DNA of 64,000 bases from Actinomycetota bacterium (GTDB taxonomy: Bacteria > Actinomycetota > Actinomycetes > Nanopelagicales > Nanopelagicaceae): positions 1 to 64,000 of the forward strand of contig CANHRM010000002.1 in the NCBI GenBank assembly GCA_947463725.1, given 5' to 3'. Every line of letters begins with the position of its first letter. Within the stretch, counting starts at the first letter, position 1. Under the pieces are notes generated by a model that saw only the letters and a list, made by a program, of their open reading frames with translations, made no database searches and was not told where the DNA came from. Made by a program: the position numbers and the translations under genes. This document shows, one piece after another, positions 48,019 to 57,906 of this stretch.

Positions 48019-48752
48019 ACAAATTGATGCACTAGAAGTGCAAAAACTGGTGCGATCGCTAAAGCTGGCAGCAAGTTAGCAACTGCTACTTCTTTGATCT
48101 TCAGCAAGCGCAGAGCAATGCAAAGCAACATCAAACCGCCAACGATGGTCATAGCTGCGATTTGATATCCGCTCAAGATCGAACCTAAACCAAGACCCAC
48201 AACGGTCCAAGTGCCTTGGTAAATACCGACCGGAATAGCAGAGGCTGCGACTCCCCAACCTAATGAGGTAGCAAATGCCATCGCGGCAAAGAAGTCGAGC
48301 GTTGATTTCAAGATCAATTGATCGATTCCCGTGCCCATGCCGTCACTAATGGAGCCAAGGATCGCTAGAGGTCCGATGGCAAAGAGCAGCGATGCGCTGA
48401 CAAAACCTTCGATAAATGGGCTTTCTTTCGAAGCACGAAAACGCATTCGCAAATTTTCGCCAAGAACTTCAAGCTTCTCTTCGAGGTGTAAAGCACTACC
48501 AATCAACGCACCAATTAAAAGTGAACCCAAAACGCAAAGGAGCGTCCAACCTTTAGGCAGTGCGGAAATATATTCAGAAGACCAGAGCGGAATTAGCGCA
48601 CTGGCTGCGGCCAAGAGAGTGACTAGGCCCAGGATGTCCGTTACCAAATTTCTTAGCTTTTCACTTACACGCGAACCCATTAGAACACCAAGAGTTGCTC
48701 CACCAATGATGGTGAAGATATTTATCAATGTGCCTAAGCCCGGGAATTCCAT
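48015..48752 (-). CDS. DUF554 membrane protein
   Basis: 245 residues from ATG 48752. About seven membrane helices; GLGTLINIFTIIGGATLGVL and SDGMGTGIDQLILKSTLDFF are typical of DUF554. It is likely an ion or small-molecule transporter or channel but no function is established. Confidence 0.85.
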   Translation of the reverse strand: MEFPGLGTLINIFTIIGGATLGVLMGSRVSEKLRNLVTDILGLVTLLAAASALIPLWSSEYISALPKGWTLLCVLGSLLIGALIGSALHLEEKLEVLGENLRMRFRASKESPFIEGFVSASLLFAIGPLAILGSISDGMGTGIDQLILKSTLDFFAAMAFATSLGWGVAASAIPVGIYQGTWTVVGLGLGSILSGYQIAAMTIVGGLMLLCIALRLLKIKEVAVANLLPALAIAPVFALLVHQFV

Positions 48753-48801
48753 AAGGCGCAATACTATCTCGCGCAAGCGAGAAGTGGGCTATCCTCGGGC
48801 A

Positions 48802-49482
48802 ATGTTCGTTATCGCCCTATTAATGGAGTTCTTACGTCCACACAAAACAATTCCAATAACACCTTGGCGTGCGCAGAATCGTTGGGACTTATCCCTCTCC
48901 CGAGTGGCGATCCTATTCTTTGGTTTATTCATATTTGGAATCGGTGATTCGCTATTGATCCAATCTAATTTTGGTAATGCGCCATGGTCTGTTTTAGCCC
49001 AAGGATTAGCAAAAACTTTTAATTCCGAAATTGGTCTTCTCACCTTTCTTATAAGCGCTGTAGTACTTCTACTTTGGGTTCCGCTAAAAGAGAAGCCAGG
49101 TTTCGGAACTATTTCTAATATTGTGATCATTGCCGCAGCAATTCAACTTGGTATTGATTTCATTCCACCTGCCGAAAATACATTAGTCGGCCTCATCTAC
49201 GTGTTTGCAGGAATTGCCTTAGTTGGCGCTGGTTCGAGTCTTTACATCACATGCGGACTTGGGCCGGGGCCACGAGATGGCCTCATGACCGCGATCCACC
49301 ACAAGAGCGGTATTCGTGTAGGTCGAGTTCGTTTAGCGATCGAGGGAACAGTTTTGGTACTGGGTGCGCTGCTGGGTGGCCATTTAGGCGCAGGAACTGC
49401 CCTATTCGCGCTATTAATCGGCCAATCAATCGCAATTTTCTTAGGGATCGTGGCTCGGCTTACCTCAAATACTTCACAGTAA
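48802..49482 (+). CDS. YczE/YitT-like membrane protein
   Basis: 226 residues. Five membrane helices; LFIFGIGDSLLIQSNFGNAP and LYITCGLGPGPRDGLMTAIH are family marks of YczE. The open frame continues upstream of 48802, but that part only shadows the DUF554 gene. No ribosome-binding site is seen, so leaderless translation is possible. In Bacillus, YczE affects surfactant production; here the role is unknown. Confidence 0.82.
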   Translation: MFVIALLMEFLRPHKTIPITPWRAQNRWDLSLSRVAILFFGLFIFGIGDSLLIQSNFGNAPWSVLAQGLAKTFNSEIGLLTFLISAVVLLLWVPLKEKPGFGTISNIVIIAAAIQLGIDFIPPAENTLVGLIYVFAGIALVGAGSSLYITCGLGPGPRDGLMTAIHHKSGIRVGRVRLAIEGTVLVLGALLGGHLGAGTALFALLIGQSIAIFLGIVARLTSNTSQ

Positions 49483-49577
49483 GCCTTAGGTTTGGCCTTA
49501 AGTTCCCTGCGTTAGCCGAACGTTCTTCGGCTCGGAGTCGCAAACACCTCCGTTAACAAAATTAGAAAGGCACCTCA

Positions 49578-51116
49578 TTGACTAAAACTCTAGACAGATA
49601 TTTCAAGATTTCAGAACGTGGATCTTCAATATCTACTGAAATCCGTGGCGGAATCGTCACCTTCTTCACGATGGCTTACATCGTGGCACTTAATCCACTT
49701 ATCCTCGGCGGCGTAAAAGACTCAACCGGGCATTACCTCGGCGGCGGCACAGACGGTGCAAACTTTGCAGCGATCGCAGCTATGACTGCTCTTATGGCAG
49801 GTCTACTTACTATTCTTATGGGCGCAGTTGCGAATTTCCCACTGGCACTTGCTACAGGTCTTGGTCTTAATACATTCGTTGCAGTCGGCATCGCAGCGAA
49901 GATGACTTGGGCTGATGCGATGGGTCTGGTTGTGATTGAAGGTCTCATTATTACTGTTCTAGTACTCACCGGCTTTAGAACCGCAGTCTTTAAAGCAGTT
50001 CCACAACAACTTAAGATCGCAATCTCTGTTGGTATTGGTCTGTTTATTACTCTAATTGGTCTGGTTGATGCGGGCTTCGTTCGCAAGACTCCAGGTACTG
50101 GTCCGGTTCCGGTAACGCTAGGCAACGATGGAACTCTCGTGGGTTGGCCAATCATCGTATTTGGCTTCGGATTGTTATTGATGATTATCTTGCTAGTTCG
50201 AAAAGTGAAGGGCGCAATCCTTATCGGAATCGTTGCCTCAACTGTGCTCTCAATAGTTATCGAGAAGGCATTTAAAATCGGAGCTAACTACCTGCCAGGT
50301 GGAGTTGTAAACAATGTCTTCGGCGGAACTATGCCGGATACTTTCAAAGGCGTAACAGTTCGTGACGCTGACGGAGTAGCTCTTCTGTATACAAATCCAA
50401 AGGGCTGGGGACTAAATGTACCGAGCGTGCCAGATAACTTTGTAGCCACTCCTGACTTCTCGCTCTTCGGCAAGTTCGATCTGCTTGGAGCTTTCAATTT
50501 CAAGGGCGTAACCGTTATTGCCGCAATCCTCTTCGTATTCACACTGTTGCTATCTGACTTCTTCGACACTGTCGGAACTGTTACAGCAATTGGATCAGAA
50601 GCAGGACTAATTGACAAAGATGGAAATGTTCCTAACAACAACAAGATTCTTTTTGTTGACTCTGTTGCAGCAGTTGCAGGTGGCGCAGGAAGCATCTCTT
50701 CTAATACCAGCTACATTGAATCGGCTTCAGGAGTAGGCGAAGGCGCACGTACTGGCTTAGCATCAATAGTCACCGGAATTCTTTTCCTATTGACTACATT
50801 CCTAGCCCCACTCGTAGCTGTTATTCCTTACGAAGCTGCCACACCAGCACTCGTAATCGTAGGATTCTTGATGATGTCCCAGATCAAGGACATCGATTGG
50901 TCTGATTACGGAATCGGTATTCCAGCTTTCTTAAGCATTATTTTGATGCCATTTACTTACAACATCTCAGTGGGCATCGGAGTAGGAATCATCTCTCACG
51001 TGATCATTCGTCTCGTACAGGGTCGCTCAAAAGAAGTTCACGCTCTTCTTTATATCGTCTCTGGACTATTCATGATCTACTTCTTATCATCCCCAATAAA
51101 CATGTGGACTGCATAA
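49578..51116 (+). CDS. Purine permease, AzgA/NCS2 family
   Basis: 512 residues from TTG 49578, with AGAAAGG seven bases upstream. STEIRGGIVTFFTMAYIVAL opens it; SDFFDTVGTVTAIGSEAGL and SSNTSYIESASGVGEGARTG are the substrate and signature motifs of the AzgA-type adenine/guanine/hypoxanthine permeases. About 13 membrane helices. An extracellular loop of ~60 residues (around 235-300) is longer than usual. A strong terminator follows. Confidence 0.93.
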   Translation: MTKTLDRYFKISERGSSISTEIRGGIVTFFTMAYIVALNPLILGGVKDSTGHYLGGGTDGANFAAIAAMTALMAGLLTILMGAVANFPLALATGLGLNTFVAVGIAAKMTWADAMGLVVIEGLIITVLVLTGFRTAVFKAVPQQLKIAISVGIGLFITLIGLVDAGFVRKTPGTGPVPVTLGNDGTLVGWPIIVFGFGLLLMIILLVRKVKGAILIGIVASTVLSIVIEKAFKIGANYLPGGVVNNVFGGTMPDTFKGVTVRDADGVALLYTNPKGWGLNVPSVPDNFVATPDFSLFGKFDLLGAFNFKGVTVIAAILFVFTLLLSDFFDTVGTVTAIGSEAGLIDKDGNVPNNNKILFVDSVAAVAGGAGSISSNTSYIESASGVGEGARTGLASIVTGILFLLTTFLAPLVAVIPYEAATPALVIVGFLMMSQIKDIDWSDYGIGIPAFLSIILMPFTYNISVGIGVGIISHVIIRLVQGRSKEVHALLYIVSGLFMIYFLSSPINMWTA

Positions 51117-51134
51117 GACTAATAGCGATAAAAG

Positions 51135-51168
51135 ACGGGCCACGAGAAATCGTGGCCCGTTTTCTTTT
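51135..51168. terminator. Bidirectional intrinsic terminator
   Basis: An 11-bp perfect stem, ACGGGCCACGA with TCGTGGCCCGT, encloses a GAAA tetraloop and runs into TTTTCTTTT. A-rich sequence on the other side gives a T run on the minus strand too, so it can end both the permease transcript and the convergent ung transcript. Confidence 0.93.
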
Positions 51169-51820
51169 ATGGCAACTTCCAATTGATTGGAGCTTGCCCT
51201 GAAGTCGTCAATAATTCATTGCATCTGGTAAACGGTTTACTATCGAAGAATCCGCGATAAACCGATAATGGGCTCGGATGAACTGACTCAATCTTTTGCG
51301 ACTCATCGAAATTCTTGCCCATGCGTTGCGCATGACTCCCCCAAAGAATTAATACACAACCTCGATTAGCCAAGATCTCTAATGCAGCCGCAGTTATCCT
51401 CTGCCAACCGATATTGAGGTGCTCTGATTTATCATCCAGATTCAGTGTCAACGAGCTATTTAAAAGAGCAACCCCATTACTGGCCCACTCTGATAAGTCT
51501 CCATTTTTCGGATAAGAGTAACCTGTGTCTGAAACGTATTCCGTAAATATATTTTTTAGCGAAGCTGGAAGTCTCTCATGGTCGGGATTGACGCTAAAAG
51601 CTAATCCAGTTGCGTATCCCGGTGTTGGATAAGGGTCTTGGCCTAGGATTACAGCTCGGTAATGTTCAATCGGAAAACTAAATACACGAAGAACATTTTC
51701 ATATTTCGGCGTGATGCGTTGCGAGGTAATTAATTTTTCGATAGCTGCTAACTCTTTTTCATAACTCGCAAATAGAGGTAGCCAACTCTTATCGATTTGC
51801 GCGAGCAAAGAACCGAGCAC
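51167..51820 (-). CDS. ung: Uracil-DNA glycosylase
   Basis: 217 residues. The water-activating Asp is in VILGQDPYPTPGYATGLAFS and the catalytic His loop is HPSPLSVYRGFFDSKPF. It removes uracil from DNA. The start is GTG 51820 inside the end of the ABC gene (32-base overlap); TTG 51808 is the alternative. Confidence 0.94.
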   Translation of the reverse strand: MLGSLLAQIDKSWLPLFASYEKELAAIEKLITSQRITPKYENVLRVFSFPIEHYRAVILGQDPYPTPGYATGLAFSVNPDHERLPASLKNIFTEYVSDTGYSYPKNGDLSEWASNGVALLNSSLTLNLDDKSEHLNIGWQRITAAALEILANRGCVLILWGSHAQRMGKNFDESQKIESVHPSPLSVYRGFFDSKPFTRCNELLTTSGQAPINWKLP

Positions 51821-52580
51821 CTTCTTTAGTTACCGTGAGCGGATAATTGAAGACGTCAGAAACATTAGGCGTGGTCAATACCTCGTTGATCTCGCCGGCA
51901 TAAGCAATCTGGCCATTCTTAATCAGAAGTGCGTGCGTAGTTCCGACCGGGATCTCTTCAAGGTGATGTGTGACAATAATTGAAGCTGGTGAAGATGGGT
52001 CACTGGCAAAGGTGGCGAAACGCGATAACAGATCTTCCCGGCCCGGCAGGTCTAAGCCCGATGTTGGTTCATCTAACAAGATCAATTCAGGATCCACCAT
52101 TAGCGCTCGAGCGATGGTCACGCGTTTGCGTTCGCCTTCACTCAAGGTTCCGTAAGTACGGTCACCTAGCTGACGAACACCGAAAGTGGTTAATAGTGCA
52201 ATAGCTCGGGACTCATCCCAAAGATCGTAACTTTCATTCCATCGACCACTAATTGCATAAGCTGCCGTGAGAACAACATCTCGAACTAGTTCATCATCTG
52301 GGATACCGCTTGTGCTGTTTGCCGAAACTAATCCAATCCGGGTGCGCAATTCAAAGAGATCTACTTTGCCCATTGCTTTATCTAGGATCCTGGCTGCGCC
52401 AGACGATGGAAATATACGAGTAGCGATCAACTGCAATAGAGTGGATTTGCCGGCACCGTTTGGACCCAAAATTACCCACCGCTGGCCAGTTTGTAAGGTC
52501 AGCGAAATTGGCCCCAAGATAGTTGAGGCCCCACGACGAACAGTTACTTCATCGAGGGTAAGAACGGTATCGCTTGCCAT
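51789..52580 (-). CDS. Orphan ABC-type ATPase (Rv3041c-like)
   Basis: 263 residues from ATG 52580; the longer frame upstream only shadows serB. Walker A LGPNGAGKSTLLQL, signature GTLSEGERKRVTIARAL, Walker B LILLDEPTSGLDL and the switch His in IIVTHHLEEIP are intact. No permease gene is nearby. The same pair, ATPase next to serB, occurs in mycobacteria. It resembles the ModF/YlmA type. Substrate unknown. Confidence 0.87.
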   Translation of the reverse strand: MASDTVLTLDEVTVRRGASTILGPISLTLQTGQRWVILGPNGAGKSTLLQLIATRIFPSSGAARILDKAMGKVDLFELRTRIGLVSANSTSGIPDDELVRDVVLTAAYAISGRWNESYDLWDESRAIALLTTFGVRQLGDRTYGTLSEGERKRVTIARALMVDPELILLDEPTSGLDLPGREDLLSRFATFASDPSSPASIIVTHHLEEIPVGTTHALLIKNGQIAYAGEINEVLTTPNVSDVFNYPLTVTKEGARFFARANR

Positions 52581-52620
52581 AGAGCGAAAAGATAGCGTGA
52601 ATTCACGGTAATCTGCGCAT

Positions 52621-53811
52621 ATGAGCAGCGATGCGCAACACACTGGGCTAATCCTTTTAACTGGTACGGACGCCCCTGGCATCACGCAAGCCCTATTTGC
52701 CGCCTTAGAACCTTTTGCCATCACCGTGTTAGATATCGAACAGGTTGTAATAAGTGATCGCTTGATCCTGACAGTTTTGATTGGTTTAAGCCCGGCACAT
52801 AGCAAGGCCATCGAAGCTGACTTAGATGAGTGTGCAATCAAATTAGGCGTAGATATTGCGACCCTGTTTTCAGATTCTGCAACTAGTTCAATTCAGGCCA
52901 AACAAGGGCTACTACATGTCGTCGCTCTTTCACAAAAATTGCAACCAAGTGCGATTGCTCAGATTGCCACAGCGATAACAACGCAAGGTGGAAACATTGA
53001 AAGAATATTTCGTACTGCTTCATATCCGGTTACTGCAGTTGAATTTCAAGTATCAGCCGCCAGTGTGGAGCAATTACGCGCATCTCTTGCCTTAGTGGCT
53101 CGTGAAGTTGGAATCGATATCGCAGTCTCCCCCGGCGGTTTAGCGAGGTTAGCCAAGAAATTAGTTGTCATGGATGTCGATTCAACTCTTATCCAACAGG
53201 AAGTAATCGAGTTGCTGGCCGCCAAAGTTGGTGTTGAGAAAGAGGTCATCGAAATAACCAATGCCGCAATGGCTGGCGAATTGGATTTTGAAGCTTCTTT
53301 GCGCGCACGTGTCGCGTTATTGGCTGGTGCTTCTGAAGAAATTCTAGACGAAGTGCGTAACGAGATTAAGTTGACACCTGGGGCTCGAACGTTGGTTAAA
53401 ACCTTGCAGAAGTTAGGCCACGAAGTAGCTGTTGTTTCAGGTGGTTTTACTTGCGTGATCGAGCCCTTGTTAGCCGATTTAGGAATCACTAACTACCGCG
53501 CAAATAACCTCGAGATCGTCGCCGGAAAGTTAACCGGACAAGTACTTGAACCAATCATCGATCGGGCCGCTAAAGCGCAAGCACTGCGTGATTTTGCAGT
53601 TAAAACTGGCGTAACTCTTGAGCAAACAATTGCGATTGGCGACGGTGCTAACGATCTCGACATGATTGCAGCCGCCGGACTTGGAATTGCATTTAACGCA
53701 AAACCTGCAGTTCGAGCAGCAGCTGACAGTTCATTAACTGCGCCTTACTTGGATTCAGTCCTCTATTTGCTTGGCATCACTCGCGAAGATGTAGAAGCGG
53801 CAAATATTTAA
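52621..53811 (+). CDS. serB: Phosphoserine phosphatase with ACT domains
   Basis: 396 residues. Two N-terminal ACT domains (residues ~1-165; LILLTGTDAPGITQALFAAL opens the first) probably sense serine, as in mycobacterial SerB2. The HAD catalytic domain has KLVVMDVDSTLIQQEVIELL, VAVVSGGFTCVIEPLL and AIGDGANDLDMIAAAGLGIA. It makes serine from phosphoserine. It ends one base before the convergent hisG stop. Confidence 0.95.
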   Translation: MSSDAQHTGLILLTGTDAPGITQALFAALEPFAITVLDIEQVVISDRLILTVLIGLSPAHSKAIEADLDECAIKLGVDIATLFSDSATSSIQAKQGLLHVVALSQKLQPSAIAQIATAITTQGGNIERIFRTASYPVTAVEFQVSAASVEQLRASLALVAREVGIDIAVSPGGLARLAKKLVVMDVDSTLIQQEVIELLAAKVGVEKEVIEITNAAMAGELDFEASLRARVALLAGASEEILDEVRNEIKLTPGARTLVKTLQKLGHEVAVVSGGFTCVIEPLLADLGITNYRANNLEIVAGKLTGQVLEPIIDRAAKAQALRDFAVKTGVTLEQTIAIGDGANDLDMIAAAGLGIAFNAKPAVRAAADSSLTAPYLDSVLYLLGITREDVEAANI

Positions 53812-53812
53812 G

Positions 53813-54652
53813 TTACAAGCGACAAGCGTGAATATCAGTTACCAAAATACCTCGAGCACCAATAGTCCAAAGATCATCCATCACGGCGTTAGTGTCCTGA
53901 CGCGGCACCATTGCTCGGACCGCAACCCAGTCAGCTTTTTGTAGTGGAGATATTGTAGGCGACTCCAAACCAGGAGTTAATTCACAAGCCCGATCAAGAG
54001 CGGTTTTGGGAATATCGTAATCAAGCAGCACATATTGTCTAGCCGTAACGACACCTTGCAGACGTCGAATAAGGATTTCTAAACCATCAGCCTGGCTGGC
54101 ATTTTTAATCAAAACAGCTTCACTATTTAGAATTGGTTCACCGAAAATCTTTAGGCCTGCTTGTCTAAGAGTATTTCCGGTGCTGACTACATCGGCAATT
54201 ACATCAGCAACTCCTAGTCTGACACTGCTTTCGACTGCGCCATCTAGGCGAACAACGTCGGCTGAGATCTTCAAATCTTTCAAGTGATTCGCTACTAAGC
54301 CGGGGTAAGCAGTTGCGATTCGTTTCCCAGCTAGATCACTAATCTTCCATTCGCGATCAGCGCTACCGGCAAATCTAAAAGTCGAACCACCAAAACCTAA
54401 ACCTAGAATTTCTTTTGCTGGCGCGCCAGAATCAATAAGTAAATCACGTCCGGTGATGCCAGCTTCCAATTCACCAGAACCAACATAAATCGCAATATCG
54501 CGTGGACGCAAATAATAAAACTCAACTCCATTTTCAGGATCAAGTAGAACTAAATCACGAGCATCAACCCGCTGGCGATAGCCCGCCTCTTTGAGAATTG
54601 CGATTGATGAGTCAGCAAGGGAACCCTTATTTGGTACGGCTATTCGAATCAT
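53813..54652 (-). CDS. hisG: ATP phosphoribosyltransferase
   Basis: 279 residues, the long form with a C-terminal regulatory domain that binds histidine. [20 protein letters not shown] opens it and the PRPP-binding region contains [20 protein letters not shown]. First step of histidine synthesis. AGGAG lies six bases before the ATG and hisE ends nine bases upstream. Confidence 0.95.
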   Translation of the reverse strand: MIRIAVPNKGSLADSSIAILKEAGYRQRVDARDLVLLDPENGVEFYYLRPRDIAIYVGSGELEAGITGRDLLIDSGAPAKEILGLGFGGSTFRFAGSADREWKISDLAGKRIATAYPGLVANHLKDLKISADVVRLDGAVESSVRLGVADVIADVVSTGNTLRQAGLKIFGEPILNSEAVLIKNASQADGLEILIRRLQGVVTARQYVLLDYDIPKTALDRACELTPGLESPTISPLQKADWVAVRAMVPRQDTNAVMDDLWTIGARGILVTDIHACRL

Positions 54653-54661
54653 TCTTTACTC

Positions 54662-54925
54662 CTACAAGTATCGATATACATCGGCGAGTGAAATATTGCG
54701 AGCGATCATTAGTACCTGCAGGTGATACATCAGTTGGCTAATCTCCTCAGCAAGTGCCTCGTCACCTTCATGTTCGGCCGCTAACCAAACTTCGCCAGCT
54801 TCCTCTAGAACCTTCTTGCCGATTGAATGAACCCCAGCATTGACGGCGTTTACCGTGGCCGAGTCGCCTGTCTGGGATGCGACTTTTTCAGAGAGCTCAG
54901 AGAAAAGCGATTCAAATGACTTCAT
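54662..54925 (-). CDS. hisE: Phosphoribosyl-ATP pyrophosphatase
   Basis: 87 residues. The helix [20 protein letters not shown] and [15 protein letters not shown] carry the metal-binding acids of the MazG-like HisE fold. Second step of histidine synthesis. It forms an operon with hisG, as in Mycobacterium (Rv2121c/Rv2122c). Confidence 0.94.
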   Translation of the reverse strand: MKSFESLFSELSEKVASQTGDSATVNAVNAGVHSIGKKVLEEAGEVWLAAEHEGDEALAEEISQLMYHLQVLMIARNISLADVYRYL

Positions 54926-54977
54926 GGGATCAGTTTACTTCAACGTCAAAGATCATGAACCACTATTAAGTTCGAGA

Positions 54978-55643
54978 TTAGCTAATTGCCAACTGCGCTT
55001 TTTCCCGCAGAATAGTGACCATTTGCGCTGGGTCTTCGCTATTAAACACGGCACTGCCAGCTACAAAAGTATCGGCGCCTGCGAGTGCAGCTGACTCGAT
55101 CGTCTCGAGTGAGATGCCACCATCGACCTGAAGCCAGATTGCCTTTGCCCCAATTTCCTTTCGAGCGTGGGCGATCTTTGGTAATTGATTTGTCATAAAT
55201 TTTTGACCGCCAAAGCCCGGTTCAACTGTCATGATCAGCAACATGTCTAGGTCATCAAAGAATTCAAGATACGGATCTAACAAAGTATTTGGCTTAAGGG
55301 CTAGAGATGCTCGAGCGCCATTGCTACGAATCGCCTTTAACGTACTTCGAATATTCGCTGTGGCTTCAGCATGGATGGTCACACTGGCACAACCAACCTC
55401 GGCATACTTCGGTGCAATCAAATCGACGTTAGCAACCATAAGGTGAGCATCGACTGGCAATTGACTAACTGAGATGATCTCGGAAGCCTGTGCAAAATCA
55501 AAGGTGAAGTTAGGAACAAAAATATCATCCATCACATCGAGATGTACTAGATCAGAAGTAGCTGAAACCCGTTCTATTTCTGAGCCCAGATTAGAAAAAT
55601 CGGCGTTCAGAATGCTTGGTGTGATCCGAATCTGATGAGCCAT
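54978..55643 (-). CDS. rpe: Ribulose-phosphate 3-epimerase
   Basis: 221 residues. SILNADFSNLGSEIERVS, LVHLDVMDDIFVPNFTF, DAHLMV, MTVEPGFGGQKF and QVDGGISLETIESAALAGA are the complete active-site set of this TIM barrel. It interconverts ribulose-5-P and xylulose-5-P. rsmB ends nine bases upstream, so it closes the downstream part of the rsmB-fmt-def operon. Confidence 0.96.
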   Translation of the reverse strand: MAHQIRITPSILNADFSNLGSEIERVSATSDLVHLDVMDDIFVPNFTFDFAQASEIISVSQLPVDAHLMVANVDLIAPKYAEVGCASVTIHAEATANIRSTLKAIRSNGARASLALKPNTLLDPYLEFFDDLDMLLIMTVEPGFGGQKFMTNQLPKIAHARKEIGAKAIWLQVDGGISLETIESAALAGADTFVAGSAVFNSEDPAQMVTILREKAQLAIS

Positions 55644-55652
55644 AGTTAAAGC

Positions 55653-57008
55653 CTAACTCGACTTCTGGAAGATAGTCATGAACATAGCATCGGTGTTATG
55701 CATTTGAGGCCAAAGTAAGAGTGAACCATCATCGTTGGCGCTAACTAATCCAGCTGGATAATGCGGACGAAGATCCACCTTTTGAAGTTCAGGATGCTTC
55801 TTGAGAATTGCCGATACTTGAAATTTTGTCTCTGCTAAATGTGGTGAACAAGTAACGTAGGCAAAAAAACCACCCGGATTTAGCACCGAAATCGCGGCGT
55901 CACTTAATTCAATTTGTAAATCAGTCAGAGTTCTTAAGTCTGCAAGTGTGCGTCGCCAACGAACTTCGGGACGACGTCTAAGTGCACCTAACCCAGTACA
56001 AGGTACGTCGGCCAATATTGCATCAAACGTGCGAGCTATTTTTGCTATCTCACGACCATCGCTAACAATTACTTGTCCAAACTCAACGACTTGAGCGACC
56101 AAATTTGCCCGCGGCTGAGAAATTTCAATTGCGGTAAAAGTATGATCTCCCTGAGCCGCAATGCTCGAGATCAGTGCCGCTTTGCCACCAGGCCCAGCGC
56201 AAAGGTCTAACCAGTCGTGTACATCCTTGCTAACTGCTGCGAATATTTCAGCAACTAACTGGGAGCCTTCATCTTGCACTCCAGCTCGTCGATCTCTAAT
56301 TGCGGTAATTGCTCCAGGTGAACCAGACATTCGTACACCGTAAGGAGAAAATTGGGTTGGCACTCCCCCAAGTTCAATCAATTCTGCTTGAGTAGATCGA
56401 CCAGGCCAAGAAACCAGAGTTGGTTGAGCCGGAATATTATTAGCAATCAAAGCTGCGGTTACCTTAGCTTCAGTCTTTAGTAAATCAAAGTATGCCGAGA
56501 CAATCCATTGCGGATGTGAATATTGAATCGAAAGCCGTTCAATTGGATCTTTGATTTCGGCCAGCGGCGCCAACCAGTCTTCTAACGACTTTTTCAAAAC
56601 AGCTCGCAGTAGCGCGTTCAAAAAAGAGCCTTGCGCTTCGCCGAGTCGCTTGCGTGCAATATCCACCGACGCCGAAACTGCTGCATGATCTGGTACGCGC
56701 ATTTCATGTATCTGCTGTAACGCCATACGTCCGACATCAATAACTCCTGGATCTACTTGATCCCAGGACCGGTTTGAAACTTGTGCCAATATCCAATCGT
56801 GGCGACCTTGCATACGCAGTGTTCCATAAAGTAACTCTGTCGCAAATGCCTTATCTCGATCATCAAACTTGCTAGCAGTTAGGGCTTGAGGCAAAAGCAA
56901 ATTTGAGTAGCCATCGCTGCGGTTAACTTCAGTCAATAAATCGAAAACTAGAAGTCTGACTGCATCTGGGTTGGCGCGCTTATAGGTGCGCGGAACCGGG
57001 TTATTCAA
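55653..57008 (-). CDS. rsmB: 16S rRNA m5C967 methyltransferase RsmB
   Basis: 451 residues from TTG 57008, which overlaps fmt by 8 bases and has GGGGA upstream; the longer frame only shadows fmt. A NusB-like N-terminal domain (DAVRLLVFDLLTEVNRSDGY) precedes the methyltransferase with WLDLCAGPGGKAALIS, and the two catalytic Cys in DVPCTGLGALRRRPE and YVTCSPHLAETKF. Confidence 0.93.
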   Translation of the reverse strand: MNNPVPRTYKRANPDAVRLLVFDLLTEVNRSDGYSNLLLPQALTASKFDDRDKAFATELLYGTLRMQGRHDWILAQVSNRSWDQVDPGVIDVGRMALQQIHEMRVPDHAAVSASVDIARKRLGEAQGSFLNALLRAVLKKSLEDWLAPLAEIKDPIERLSIQYSHPQWIVSAYFDLLKTEAKVTAALIANNIPAQPTLVSWPGRSTQAELIELGGVPTQFSPYGVRMSGSPGAITAIRDRRAGVQDEGSQLVAEIFAAVSKDVHDWLDLCAGPGGKAALISSIAAQGDHTFTAIEISQPRANLVAQVVEFGQVIVSDGREIAKIARTFDAILADVPCTGLGALRRRPEVRWRRTLADLRTLTDLQIELSDAAISVLNPGGFFAYVTCSPHLAETKFQVSAILKKHPELQKVDLRPHYPAGLVSANDDGSLLLWPQMHNTDAMFMTIFQKSS

Positions 57009-57906
57009 TGGTTTCCCCGTCGACAAAACGAGCGCCATTGGCCCATGCCACAGCTGACATTGACCTCTTTCCTGCCGGAGTGACTTCGAGTAGCTCAATA
57101 GCATTTGTCGAAGTTCCAACCAAGACGCTACCGTCAATTAGTGAAATGCGCCCGGTCGGTAGCGAATGCTCGTAAACTCGAGCTTTAGTTATTCTCAGCA
57201 CTTCGCCTCGGAATTTCGCTGTTGCACCAGGATTAGGCGCGAAACCCAATATCTTATTAACGATTTCTTTGGCGTTAGTAGACCAATCAATCTGTGCCTC
57301 AGTTTTTGAAAGTTTTGCAGCACTAGTAGCTAACGAATGATCTTGCGGAACTGGAGTAACCCCATTAGCGATTGCCTTCAAAGTTTCATCAATTGCATTT
57401 GGGCCCAATAGCGATAACTCATTAAGTAGTTCCCCAGCCGTAGCACCTGCTTTAATCGGATAGGTATTCTGGAAATAGATCGGACCAGTGTCCATTCCGG
57501 CTTCGAGTTGGAAAACAGAAATACCTGTTTCGGTTAGGCCGTCGATGATCGCTCTCTGAACCGGTGCAGCACCTCGCAACTTTGGTAGAAGTGAAAAATG
57601 TAGATTTATAAATCCAAATTTGGGTTGAACAAGTATGTGTTCGGGCAACAAAACACCGTAACCAATAGTGAGAACTAAATCATAAGTCTTTAGTCGATCA
57701 TCAAAATCTGCTGCCTTGTTTGGGCAGTAAATTTCAATTCCTTTAGCAGTTGCCCAATTTGAAACGGCTGTCGGTGTTAGTTCGCGACCTCTACCTACTT
57801 GACTGTCTGGGCGCGAAATAATCAACACCAAATCGTGCTCGGAAGTAAGTAGATACTCCAGAGTTGGAATAGCAACTTCAGGCGACGCGGCAACCGCAAT
57901 CTTCAC
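57001..57906 (-). CDS. fmt: Methionyl-tRNA formyltransferase
   Basis: 301 residues from GTG 57906, one base overlapping the def stop. The formyl-folate site FINLHFSLLPKLRGAAPVQR and SVFQLEAGMDTGPIYFQ are diagnostic; a C-terminal OB-like domain follows. It formylates initiator Met-tRNA. Paired with def. Confidence 0.95.
   Translation of the reverse strand: MKIAVAASPEVAIPTLEYLLTSEHDLVLIISRPDSQVGRGRELTPTAVSNWATAKGIEIYCPNKAADFDDRLKTYDLVLTIGYGVLLPEHILVQPKFGFINLHFSLLPKLRGAAPVQRAIIDGLTETGISVFQLEAGMDTGPIYFQNTYPIKAGATAGELLNELSLLGPNAIDETLKAIANGVTPVPQDHSLATSAAKLSKTEAQIDWSTNAKEIVNKILGFAPNPGATAKFRGEVLRITKARVYEHSLPTGRISLIDGSVLVGTSTNAIELLEVTPAGKRSMSAVAWANGARFVDGETIE

Noticed and set aside
49514-49532. Hairpin AGCCGAA/TTCGGCT before the purine permease
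   Set aside because: A good seven-base stem but no T tract and no resemblance to the purine riboswitch core; left unassigned.
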